Counted from the stretch's first letter, positions 1 through 6,387 are shown. The stretch is 10,814 bases of DNA from JARROD01 sp037384225 (GCA_037384225.1 JARROD010000101.1:1-10814), one strand, 5' to 3'. Notes: generated by a model not told the origin, from the letters alone. Made by a program: numbers and translations.

Positions 1-842
1 CCACACGCCATATTGAGAGCTCAGAGAGTGACTCTGTAGCAATAGTCAACCAAGTCTTCCCCCGATACGCCAATCAAATGTGGACGGAAGGCATGATAGT
101 CAACAGCGCTGATGAACAGACATATAGCGATTCAGTCTATAAAACTCAGCTTTACAACCCGATTAACAAGCACTTGGTATCCGGCGATATTTTAGCCATT
201 GACAGGAACCCCAATGACATCAAACCTAAGGACCGTGCACGAAATAACTTCCGGTTTTTGACTTCCGACCCATCCCGCTTGGCGGCGTTGCAAAAACTCG
301 ACGTAGCCCCACGATGCCTTCGTTTTTGCGCCCTGCCAGACGGGCGTCTCGAAACCCAAAATTCCGGAAGTTATTCCGCGCAAGATCCTAAACCGGTGCA
401 AATTCTGGCCGCTAATAAAAGCACCTCCACCGACAGCCAATCAGAAATACCCCACTCCACCCTAAAACCGCAGCCGAAAAGAAATGTTGTTTCCAGCACG
501 TTGGAAGCTGAAAAGAAGTCCACCACGGAAAAACTCACCGCAAAGCAGGAAGAGACTCGCCGCCGTTATCGCTCTAAAATCTGGGAGCTAGTGCTCAGAT
601 ACCTGGAATATCCACAACGCGCCCAAAGACGTGGCCAGGAAGGGACTGTGCGCCTATCTGTGGTAATCGACCGCAGCGGTAGAATCATTAAACTGGTCTT
701 TCTCGAACAATCCCAATACCATTTGCTGAATCAGGCTGTAACCCGGGCCGCCAAAAGGGCCAACCCCTTTCCTCCGGTACCGGAAGAACTGGAAGGCGGT
801 GAGTTTAACTTTGATATGCCATTTACCTTCCACGTCAAATAA
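1..842 (+). CDS. TonB C-terminal-domain protein (5' end outside window)
   Basis: The frame is open without a stop from the first bases through the ATG at 78 to the TAA at 840-842. The codons before 78 read as plausible protein (…ESDSVAIVNQVFPRYANQ…), and no ribosome binding site precedes that ATG, so the gene most likely starts upstream and about 279 residues are visible. The last ~80 residues match a TonB-type C-terminal domain: YPQRAQRRGQEGTVRLSVVI, then an IDRSGRI turn, a helix with many Ala, the PFPPVPEEL motif and a final FTFHV strand. Before it lies a Ser/Thr/Lys-rich, proline-containing, charged linker (about 478-590), as in periplasm-spanning TonB proteins. Such domains contact outer-membrane receptors in TonB-ExbB-ExbD systems, but stand-alone TonB-family proteins also have other roles. 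No membrane anchor is visible, which fits a missing N-terminus. The ~120 residues before the linker are not recognised. Domain call firm, role uncertain. Confidence 0.8.
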   Translation, partial: TRHIESSESDSVAIVNQVFPRYANQMWTEGMIVNSADEQTYSDSVYKTQLYNPINKHLVSGDILAIDRNPNDIKPKDRARNNFRFLTSDPSRLAALQKLDVAPRCLRFCALPDGRLETQNSGSYSAQDPKPVQILAANKSTSTDSQSEIPHSTLKPQPKRNVVSSTLEAEKKSTTEKLTAKQEETRRRYRSKIWELVLRYLEYPQRAQRRGQEGTVRLSVVIDRSGRIIKLVFLEQSQYHLLNQAVTRAAKRANPFPPVPEELEGGEFNFDMPFTFHVK

Positions 843-1040
843 ACGCGCTAAACGCAGTTCAGAATAATCACCCTTATCGCTGCATAAACCCCATCACGAA
901 GACCCCCTCACATAGGGTGAGCTATACCCAAAGCGTTTGAGATTTAGGTATATACTCCGGTTAGAAAAATCTGCGCGCGATGCTGAAAATACCGCTCTAA
1001 AAGCTTCCGAGCTCGAAAATGTATGCAATGATGGGGTAAA

Positions 1041-1646
1041 CTAAATCGTCTGTATCCGCGTCGAAATTCTCTCATAACATGCAGGTGTCCCAAAAAACTG
1101 CACTGCTTCAATGCCACGGTTTTCCGCCGCGGCGACGTTCTGCGCACTGTCGTCGATAAACAGAGTGCTGGCGGGATTGAGGCTATAACGCTCAAGTATC
1201 AGCGTAAATATATTCGGATCCGGCTTTATTAAGTGCTCGTGTCCCGATATCACAATCCCCTGAAAACGCTCAAAAAAATCAAACCTGGGTTGCAGATATG
1301 CGTAGTTTTCCACCGACATATTAGATAGACAGTATAAGTTGAGACCGGCGTTGTAGGCTTCTTCGATCAACCGTTCGGTTTCCGGAATCACTTGTAAAGA
1401 CTCCCGGGTGATGGTAAAAAGCTCCCTGACGCTCGCAACCGGAAGCTGCAGCCGCTCGACAACTCTATCGACGACATCGTCTTCGCTCAACACCCCCCGG
1501 TCCATATCGAGCCAGTCCTGATGCGTGAAAACCCCGCTGACCAACTTTTCCTGCAACTGTACATCCGCTGTAAAGCGCTCGGCAATAGCGGCGGGTTTCC
1601 ACTCCAGCACTACCGCCCCCAGATCAAAAATAATATTTTCCAGCAT
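1041..1646 (-). CDS. HAD-family phosphatase (subfamily IA, YihX-like)
   Basis: 201-residue haloacid-dehalogenase-fold hydrolase. Motif I is FDLGAVV with nucleophile D8; the usual second Asp (DxD) is Gly10. That substitution is also found in E. coli YihX (FDLGNV), an alpha-D-glucose-1-phosphatase, so it is not in itself a defect. Motif II is CLSN (S108, N109), motif III is K141 in IKPDP, and motif IV is FIDDS (D165, D166). All four motifs are in order at normal spacing, the length is typical, and a helical cap lies at about 15-95. The enzyme is expected in the cytoplasm, hydrolysing a small phosphorylated metabolite; the exact substrate cannot be read from sequence. ATG 1644-1646 is supported by GAGG at 1653-1656 on the minus strand, 6 nt upstream. 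The gene stands alone: it converges with the TonB-type gene and diverges from the upp remnant. No convincing promoter or terminator was found. Confidence 0.9.
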   Translation of the reverse strand: MLENIIFDLGAVVLEWKPAAIAERFTADVQLQEKLVSGVFTHQDWLDMDRGVLSEDDVVDRVVERLQLPVASVRELFTITRESLQVIPETERLIEEAYNAGLNLYCLSNMSVENYAYLQPRFDFFERFQGIVISGHEHLIKPDPNIFTLILERYSLNPASTLFIDDSAQNVAAAENRGIEAVQFFGTPACYERISTRIQTI

Positions 1647-1828
1647 CGCTCGCCTCGCAAATTGACTGTTTTATGAAACGAAAAGAAAAGTATGTCGAGT
1701 CAAAAGCGACTTTATAACACAGCCGCCTGTCAATCTGTATTGGCACGGCGTTGGGGCTTGCCCTCCTATTCAAGCCGGTTTAACCTTCCACGCTGTTAAA
1801 AGATACGAAATTGAACCTGAACCTGAAT

Positions 1829-1966
1829 ATGAGTGTTAACGAAATCAATCACCCGCTGATAAACCATAAAATCGGGCTGATGCGCAAGCAGGGCCATCTC
1901 AATGAAAACGGCTATATCGTCCCCGTCCTCGGGGGTGTAGGAGACAAGATTTTTGCTACAAAATAA
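1829..1966 (+). pseudogene. upp: upp remnant: uracil phosphoribosyltransferase with large in-frame internal deletion
   Basis: An ATG-to-TAA frame of 45 codons. Residues 4-21 (NEINHPLINHKIGLMRKQ) match the N-terminus of bacterial Upp (E. coli: VKHPLVKHKLGLMREQ). The remainder (LNENGYIVPVLGGVGDKIF, then ATK and stop) matches the extreme C-terminus (E. coli: [22 protein letters not shown]). About 165 codons of a ~208-residue enzyme are absent, including the PRPP-binding loop and most of the catalytic fold, so this product cannot make UMP from uracil and PRPP. The join lies near the CAG-GGC codons at 1889-1894 and keeps the frame. Both ends are well conserved, which suggests a fairly recent deletion. 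No strong ribosome binding site precedes the ATG. The TAA at 1964-1966 merges with the Shine-Dalgarno of the next gene (TAAGGAAAG). Homology is judged from memory of Upp sequences, but both ends match in the right order and at the right termini. Confidence 0.88.
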
Positions 1967-1969
1967 GGA
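1965..1969 (+). promoter_or_regulatory. Shine-Dalgarno deciding the puuB start
   Basis: AAGGA overlaps the upp-remnant stop codon. It lies 9 nt before ATG 1979 but only 3 nt before the in-frame TTG at 1973, so ATG 1979 is the better start. The overlap would allow translational coupling to upstream reading. Confidence 0.7.
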
Positions 1970-1978
1970 AAGTTGTGT

Positions 1979-3292
1979 ATGCCGGTAGCCGCGCACACCG
2001 ATTCCTACTACGCCGCCACCATCGATCGTGCCAACGCCGAAACAAGCGTCGTTTTCCCCACCCTGAGAGGGCGAGTCGACTGTGATGTATGCGTGGTCGG
2101 CGGCGGCTATACCGGTTTGTCCGCGGCCCTACACCTGGCCAAACGGGGCTACAACGTAGTGTTGCTGGAAGCCGCCAGAGTCGGTTGGGGAGCATCCGGG
2201 CGCAACGGCGGTCAGGCCATTATCGGCTACAACGCCGGCATAGGCGCATTGGAACAACGCTTCGGCCTGGAAACCGCCAAGCAGTTTCTAAACATGGCGC
2301 TGGAAGGCCGCGATATCATCCGCGAACATATCACCGAATTTGGTATTCAATGCGATTTTAAGCTCGGCCACGCGGGGCTGGCGACCGATATCCGCCAGCT
2401 GCGGGCCATGGAGCGGGAAAAGTCCGTATGGGCTCGCTGTGGTCGCGACAATCTGACCCTGCTGCCAGAATCCACCGGCGTCCGTGAACTGGTGGCAAGT
2501 CACAACTATATCGGCGCTTATATCGACCCCGACAGCGCCCACCTGCACCCTTTGAATCTGGCCATCGGAGAGGCACGGGGGCTGCAACAACTCGGTGGCA
2601 GCATCTACGAAAACTCCCCAGTGATCCGCCTGGAGTCTAGCGGTGAACCGCGGCTGTATACACCCGCGGGGGAAGTAGTGGCAAAATATGCGGTACTGGC
2701 GGGCAATGCCTATCTGGGCAACCTGGTACCGAGACTGCAAACGCGAGTGATCCCGGTAAGCACCTTTATCATTGCCACCCAGCCCCTCGGTAAAGAGCGC
2801 GCCCAGGCAGTGATACGGAAAGACTACGGCTTTACAGACTGGCGCTATATACTGGATTACTATCGGCTCACAAGCGACAGGCGACTACTGTTTGGCGGAC
2901 GCAGCTATTACGGCGGCAAACAACCCAGAAACCTGGCCGCCTCGATGCACAGGGATATGCTCAAAGTATTCCCGCAACTGCATGACAGTAAAGTGGAATA
3001 CGCCTGGGGCGGCAACTTTGCCCTCACCTACAGTCGCCTGCCCGATGCTGGCCGTTTGCCTGGTAGCAATGTTTTTTACGCTCAGGGCTATTCGGGCCAC
3101 GGCATTACCACCACCCATATCATGGGCAGGCTGCTGGCGGAGGTCATTTCTGGAACTGCCGAAAGGTTCGAGGTGTTTTCACGCATCCGCCAAGTACCTT
3201 TCCCGGGCGGAAAATATCTGCGGATTCCCGCTGTGGCTGTGGCCGGTTGGTATTATCAATTAAGGGATATACTCGGGGCTTCGCGGAAATAA
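1979..3292 (+). CDS. puuB: FAD-dependent oxidoreductase, gamma-glutamylputrescine oxidase type
   Basis: 437 residues from ATG 1979, a D-amino-acid-oxidase/glycine-oxidase-fold flavoenzyme. The N-terminal FAD-binding Rossmann motif is CVVGGGYTGLSAALHLAK (GGGYTG at residues 41-46), E64 ends the second strand (LLEA), and the PuuB-type GASGRNGGQ follows at 71-79. The C-terminus carries GYSGHGITTTH (from residue 370), close to E. coli PuuB's GYSGHGVTCTH, and ends in the PFPGG..LR.P block also seen in PuuB. The length equals the family's (~426-440). PuuB-type enzymes oxidise gamma-glutamyl-putrescine to the aldehyde with release of ammonia and H2O2 in the cytoplasm; the homologous Pseudomonas genes are called pauB. 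The puuA-like gene 39 nt downstream strongly supports this role. There is no signal peptide. GC is clearly higher than in the 4900-6230 patch. Other polyamine or amino-acid substrates are possible because the family is broad. Confidence 0.88.
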   Translation: MPVAAHTDSYYAATIDRANAETSVVFPTLRGRVDCDVCVVGGGYTGLSAALHLAKRGYNVVLLEAARVGWGASGRNGGQAIIGYNAGIGALEQRFGLETAKQFLNMALEGRDIIREHITEFGIQCDFKLGHAGLATDIRQLRAMEREKSVWARCGRDNLTLLPESTGVRELVASHNYIGAYIDPDSAHLHPLNLAIGEARGLQQLGGSIYENSPVIRLESSGEPRLYTPAGEVVAKYAVLAGNAYLGNLVPRLQTRVIPVSTFIIATQPLGKERAQAVIRKDYGFTDWRYILDYYRLTSDRRLLFGGRSYYGGKQPRNLAASMHRDMLKVFPQLHDSKVEYAWGGNFALTYSRLPDAGRLPGSNVFYAQGYSGHGITTTHIMGRLLAEVISGTAERFEVFSRIRQVPFPGGKYLRIPAVAVAGWYYQLRDILGASRK

Positions 3293-3331
3293 CCTAATCC
3301 GCCAAGCGACACCAAGCAATGGGCATTAAAA

Positions 3332-4816
3332 ATGAGCGAATCATCGCAACTGACATCACAACAAGCATCACAACAAGCAACGCAGCAATCATCGACAAAA
3401 CAGACTTCCGAGCAGCCGTCTCAGGGTTTACAACAACCCCTGCCACCGGGGTCGCCGCAGACCACCCAGTGCAGCGCTCAAACGCAGCGTCTGCTCGATG
3501 AGATCCGACAGTTCCGCAAACGCTATCCCGACGTGGCAGAAGTGGACCTTATCGCACAGGACATACCCGGCAATTTTTTCGGTAAACGCTCTCCCATCAC
3601 TCAGTTGGAAAAGTGTGTCGAAACAGGGCTCAAACTGCCCGCCTCTATTCCGCTGATGTGTGTTCAGGGTTATCCGGTCAATGCGCTTGGCTACGGCCTC
3701 GATGACGGCGACCCCGACACCACCATGTACCTGATCCCGGGCTCTCTGCAACCGGTTCGCTGGGAATCGGAACCCCGGGCACAGATGTTCTGCACTACCG
3801 GAATCGGCCCAGCCCCCCTTGCCTGGGAGCCGAGGGTGATATTGCAGCAGGTATTAAACCAGTTCCAGGCTCTGGATCTATACCCCACTGTGGCCTACGA
3901 ACTGGAATTTTATCTGGTGAGTATGGAACGCGACGGCGACGGCTTGATCCAGCCTCCCCGCGACCCGGTTACCGGTAACAACGACCGCACCGCCGTGTTG
4001 GCCATTGAACGCCTGTCAGACTACGGTGACTGCCTACGAGAAATCATTTTAAACTGTCAACAGCAGGGGATAAAAACCGGCCCGATAAGTGCCGAACTGG
4101 GACCGGGGCAGTATGAAATCAACCTGGACCACCACAGTGACGTCATGCTGGCAGCGGACCAGTGCGCCTGCTTTCGCCGCATTGTCAAAGGCGTCGCCAG
4201 AAAACACGGTTATCTGGCCACCTTTATGGCCAAACCCTATCTCGACCACCCTGGCAATGGCCTGCATCTGCATGTGAGTCTGTACGACAAGGACGGAAAT
4301 AACGCCCTCGACAAGCATAACAAAACCAACCTGTTGCATGCTGTGGCCGGGTGCCTGGAACTACTGCCAGCCTCCATGGCGATGTTTGCAGCCAATCGCA
4401 ATGCCTACCGGCGGCTGCAGCCGAATAACTTCACCGCTGTCAGTCCCAACTGGGGCTATGAAAATCGTTTTGTCGCTGTGCGCATTCCCAATTCCGACGC
4501 TGCCAATACCCGACTCGAGCATCGCGTCAGCGGCGCCGACGCCAACCCCTATCTGACCCTGGCCGCAATCCTCGCCGGCATTCTGCATGGGCTAGTGGAA
4601 AAAGCCGACCCTGGCGCCCCCTGCGACGGCAGCACCGATCAAACCCTGGGATTGCCCACCGACCTGAACCAGGCATTGAGTCTCATGCGCCAGAGCAACC
4701 CCCTGAGGAAACTCCTCGGCGATAAGTTTGTAGACGTCTACTGCGCGCAAAAATACAGTGAACTGGTGGAGTTTGAAAACCTGATTTCAGCCCGCGAATA
4801 CGACTGGTATTTGTAA
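3332..4816 (+). CDS. puuA: Glutamine-synthetase-family ligase, gamma-glutamylputrescine synthetase type
   Basis: 494 residues. The synthetase fold starts at about residue 50, and metal and substrate residues are present: E190/E192 in YELEFY, E255 and E262 in AELGPGQYE, H312/H314 in GNGLHLHVS, NRNAYRRL (355-362), R379 and R384 in NRFVAVRIP, and E396/R398 in LEHR. The adenylylation loop of nitrogen-assimilating GlnA is not apparent. PuuA-type enzymes use ATP to ligate glutamate to putrescine, the entry step of the gamma-glutamylated polyamine pathway; the adjacent PuuB-like oxidase makes this the likeliest substrate. Ethanolamine or other monoamines are alternatives. An unusual ~48-residue Gln/Ser/Thr-rich N-terminal tail precedes the fold and makes the protein ~25 residues longer than typical PuuA. 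No good ribosome binding site precedes ATG 3332, and no in-frame ATG occurs until Met109. The start is therefore uncertain, but the synthetase body is firm. Confidence 0.88.
   Translation: MSESSQLTSQQASQQATQQSSTKQTSEQPSQGLQQPLPPGSPQTTQCSAQTQRLLDEIRQFRKRYPDVAEVDLIAQDIPGNFFGKRSPITQLEKCVETGLKLPASIPLMCVQGYPVNALGYGLDDGDPDTTMYLIPGSLQPVRWESEPRAQMFCTTGIGPAPLAWEPRVILQQVLNQFQALDLYPTVAYELEFYLVSMERDGDGLIQPPRDPVTGNNDRTAVLAIERLSDYGDCLREIILNCQQQGIKTGPISAELGPGQYEINLDHHSDVMLAADQCACFRRIVKGVARKHGYLATFMAKPYLDHPGNGLHLHVSLYDKDGNNALDKHNKTNLLHAVAGCLELLPASMAMFAANRNAYRRLQPNNFTAVSPNWGYENRFVAVRIPNSDAANTRLEHRVSGADANPYLTLAAILAGILHGLVEKADPGAPCDGSTDQTLGLPTDLNQALSLMRQSNPLRKLLGDKFVDVYCAQKYSELVEFENLISAREYDWYL
3354..3377 (+). 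repeat. Two perfect 12-bp tandem copies in the puuA 5' end
   Basis: CATCACAACAAG occurs at 3354-3365 and again at 3366-3377, followed by a degenerate CAACGCAGCAAT. It encodes the SQQA-type Gln/Ser repeats of the PuuA N-terminal tail. The unit is a multiple of three, so copy-number change would keep the frame. Confidence 0.85.
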
Positions 4817-4860
4817 AAGCCGCGGGCAGCCCTCAATCAAGTTCTCGACACCAGAGATTG

Positions 4861-4887
4861 CAACCTGGCCCCGCAGGTGCCAGGTTG
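4861..4887. terminator. Hairpin between convergent genes (possible bidirectional terminator)
   Basis: CAACCTGGC at 4861-4869 pairs perfectly with GCCAGGTTG at 4879-4887 around a 9-nt loop. It sits 44 nt after the puuA stop and 8 nt past the stop of the 54-aa minus-strand gene, where a shared terminator would be expected. Neither side has a run of T, so it is not a classical intrinsic terminator; it could act as a 3' end stabiliser instead. Confidence 0.4.
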
Positions 4888-4895
4888 ACACAGGC

Positions 4896-5060
4896 TCAGC
4901 GGTGGCGTTCCCGCCCTAATTCAGCCAAGCGTCGAAGTTTGGTTTTACGGAGGAATTTTTCCCTTTTTTCCATCAAAACCTTGTCATTGTTTTTCGCCGT
5001 TGCTTCTTCCGCAGAAAGAACAAAGTCATCGTAAGGCTGGGAACCACCTTTCTTGTTCAT
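4896..5060 (-). CDS. Small highly charged hypothetical protein (54 aa)
   Basis: ATG at 5058-5060 on the minus strand, 54 codons, TGA at 4896-4898. The N-terminus reads MNKKGGSQPYDDFVLSAEEA, followed by a very basic helix-prone C-terminal half (EKREKFLRKTKLRRLAELGR, then ERHR). There are no Cys residues, no signal peptide and no membrane segment. Its start lies inside the last 35 bases of the 255-aa gene in another frame, an arrangement typical of translational coupling. An AGAG-type weak ribosome site lies about 9 nt upstream. The acidic/polar first half followed by a basic amphipathic tail could suit a nucleic-acid- or partner-binding small protein, but I do not recognise the family. It could be a chance frame, though its composition and placement argue for a real gene. 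Confidence 0.55.
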   Translation of the reverse strand: MNKKGGSQPYDDFVLSAEEATAKNNDKVLMEKREKFLRKTKLRRLAELGRERHR

Positions 5061-5793
5061 GGGCTTTATCTCTTTCTAAATTTGTTTGAATAGACAATCC
5101 GGTAGCGATTGATATTTCACATAAACGGCGCAGGTCATCGATAATTTCCCGCAATCCATTTACATAGTACTTTTTTTGAAAAATGACTTTGACATTATCG
5201 AACTCAAACGTCTGCCGGTCTTCAATCGGCTGCCAAAATTGCCTGCCAGTTTCCACCTCAACGACTTCGACCTCATCGTGATGGTCCAAATTCCCTCTAT
5301 AGGTCGAATGTAGCGTACTGATGCGCAATAACTTTCCCTGTCTCTTCATAGTGATGGGATCACAACAACTTTGCAACTGCGGATCATAGATCGAATAGTA
5401 ATAGCGAGAAGCGTCGAACTCACTGTTGATACAGTTTTCTAGATAGCAAAAATATTCTTTAAACAACCTTGAGTCAATATTGACAGAATCAAACCGCAGA
5501 AAACTTTCAATCTCATTCTGTCGTTCAGGTGGAGTATATTTTTTCAGGCAGCCATCCTTTTCCAGCAGGTGATAATCATATAGCCTTAAGTCCACCTTAC
5601 AAATAATATATTGACGTCTTCCATACTTGCTCCGCGAAACAACGATATCCCATCGCTGCCCCCGTTCGCCGGGAAAAAACGCTTCAAAGACGGGCACGTC
5701 ATCAATATTTGAATCTTCTACATAAAAGTTCCAGGTATCGCGATAACTGGGTTTCGAGATCATCACACTGTTTCCCGCACTGCCGAATCTCAT
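5026..5793 (-). CDS. Hypothetical protein, unrecognised (about 255 aa)
   Basis: A long minus-strand frame with no competing long frame on the other strand. It reads as a soluble, mixed alpha/beta, Tyr/Asp/Glu-rich protein with several Cys (including a CCD pair) and no signal peptide or membrane segment. Stretches such as RWDIVVSRSKYGRRQYIICK and FDNVKVIFQKKYYVNGLREI look like beta strands, and the C-terminus is helical (REIIDDLRRLCEISIATGLS). I do not recognise a family and assign no function. The start is unsettled: ATG 5791-5793 has only a weak AGG upstream, TTG 5797-5799 is possible, and ATG 5761-5763 has GGGAA about 9 nt upstream. It overlaps the 54-aa gene by 35 nt, so the two are probably co-expressed. 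GC is visibly lower than in flanking genes (21 of 60 bases at 5161-5220), suggesting acquired accessory DNA. Confidence 0.68.
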   Translation of the reverse strand: MRFGSAGNSVMISKPSYRDTWNFYVEDSNIDDVPVFEAFFPGERGQRWDIVVSRSKYGRRQYIICKVDLRLYDYHLLEKDGCLKKYTPPERQNEIESFLRFDSVNIDSRLFKEYFCYLENCINSEFDASRYYYSIYDPQLQSCCDPITMKRQGKLLRISTLHSTYRGNLDHHDEVEVVEVETGRQFWQPIEDRQTFEFDNVKVIFQKKYYVNGLREIIDDLRRLCEISIATGLSIQTNLERDKAHEQERWFPALR

Positions 5794-5849
5794 AATCAAG
5801 CCTATAGCCCACTCCCCACGAGTGTAGAGAGTTTCCGCCCCTCAAACTG

Positions 5850-5879
5850 ATAATTTTTCCACATTTCACCTGCTGGCAA
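5850..5879 (-). promoter_or_regulatory. Candidate promoter of the minus-strand hypothetical pair
   Basis: Read on the minus strand: TTGCCA (5874-5879), an 18-nt spacer, then AATTAT (5850-5855), about 55 nt before ATG 5793. Each hexamer has 4-5 of 6 consensus bases. This is a pattern judgement only in an AT-rich region. Confidence 0.3.
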
Positions 5880-6225
5880 GCTCTCAAAAATTTCCCGCGA
5901 GGCGACTTTTCACGTCCACTTTTTGACACAAATGCGTAATACATCACAATAAAAGACGAACAATGCGGCGTAACTAGGAAGAAAAAAACCATATAGGATG
6001 ATTTGCCGGTAATTGGAAAGCTTGAAAGCGCGAAGCTAACAATAATTGTCGACTCAGAAACATCGAAAAGAGAACGGTCTCACAAATTCAAAACTGCGCA
6101 GGATATACAGCCGTGTAATGTATTTGATCAATACACATTTGCGGGTAAATTGTCTTTAGTACGAAAGCAACCGGTAAATCCGAGCCAATCATAGACACTG
6201 AACTCCGCCGCCTCGACAGCGAAAT

Positions 6226-6229
6226 AAGG
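6226..6229 (+). promoter_or_regulatory. Ancestral Shine-Dalgarno of the lipoprotein gene, displaced by the MITE
   Basis: AAGG is followed by TAA, the left target duplication. Removing the 155-bp element and one TAA copy gives AAGG-TAAGC-ATG, a normal 5-nt spacing to the start now at 6393. In the present sequence this site is 163 nt upstream of the ATG and can no longer serve it. Confidence 0.65.
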
Positions 6230-6232
6230 TAA

Positions 6233-6387
6233 GGGCCTGTAAAGAAATAACTTTACATTCTCGGTGTTCCATCGCCCGTCTGGCAAGGCGCTTGAGCGAA
6301 GGAATATGCCGATATTTCGAGCTCAAGCAACACCGCCAGGTGGGATGAGGGGGCAGCGAGAATGTGAAGTTATTTCTTTACAGGGCC
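6233..6387. mobile_element. MITE-like element, 155 bp, 32-bp inverted arms, TAA target duplication
   Basis: The left arm at 6232-6263 and the reverse complement of 6357-6388 agree at 30 of 32 positions (shared core CTGTAAAGAAATAACTT; mismatches GGG/GGC near the tip and T/C inside). The flanks are TAA at 6230-6232 and TAA at 6388-6390, a 3-bp direct duplication. The interior also pairs: TCTGGC with GCCAGG, and GCTTGAGC (within GCGCTTGAGCGAA) with GCTCAAGC, so nearly the whole element is one imperfect palindrome with its apex near 6305-6315. There is no room for a transposase, so it is non-autonomous. A TNA/TAA duplication with GGGCCTGT-like tips is compatible with mobilisation by an IS5-superfamily transposase; that assignment is inference. 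It sits 5 nt before the lipoprotein start codon. Confidence 0.85.
6382..6385 (+). promoter_or_regulatory. Shine-Dalgarno supplied by the right end of the MITE
   Basis: AGGG lies inside the terminal arm (CAGGGCC), 7 nt before ATG 6393. It is the only plausible ribosome site for that start. If the whole element is transcribed, these bases lie at the base of the long hairpin and would be paired with the left arm. Confidence 0.6.

Larger units (their letters stand above)
5800..6232. other. Gene-poor stretch between the hypothetical pair and the MITE
   Basis: About 430 bases with no frame that looks like protein. Short frames on both strands (for example minus 5702-5992 and plus 6003-6194) lack ribosome sites and family resemblance. 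On the plus strand a perfect TTGACA at 5923-5928 with CACAAT 16 nt later (5945-5950) could be a promoter, and an imperfect dyad ATGTATTTGATCAATACACAT lies at 6118-6138 and could be an operator. Either might serve the lipoprotein gene at 6393, but nothing proves it. Confidence 0.45.

Noticed and set aside
843..1040. Intergenic space between the convergent TonB-type and HAD genes, including a CTCAC/GTGAG 5-bp dyad
   Set aside because: The stem is too short and lacks a T run; I could not support a terminator or other feature there.
1041..1646. Loss of the second Asp in HAD motif I (DLG instead of DxD) as a sign of an inactive enzyme
   Set aside because: The same substitution is present in the active YihX-type subfamily, and the other motifs are intact.
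1711..1733. TTGACA and TATAAA on the minus strand upstream of the HAD gene
   Set aside because: The spacer is only 11 nt, too short for a standard promoter.
1796..1996. Minus-strand frame of 66 codons
   Set aside because: It is antisense to the upp remnant, whose plus-strand translation clearly matches a known protein.
5702..5992. Minus-strand frame of 96 codons with a hydrophobic start
   Set aside because: It overlaps the start of the 255-aa gene in another frame, has an irregular Cys/Arg-rich composition and resembles no family I know.
6003..6194. Plus-strand frame of 63 codons
   Set aside because: Non-ATG start, no ribosome site and no family resemblance; treated as chance in non-coding DNA.
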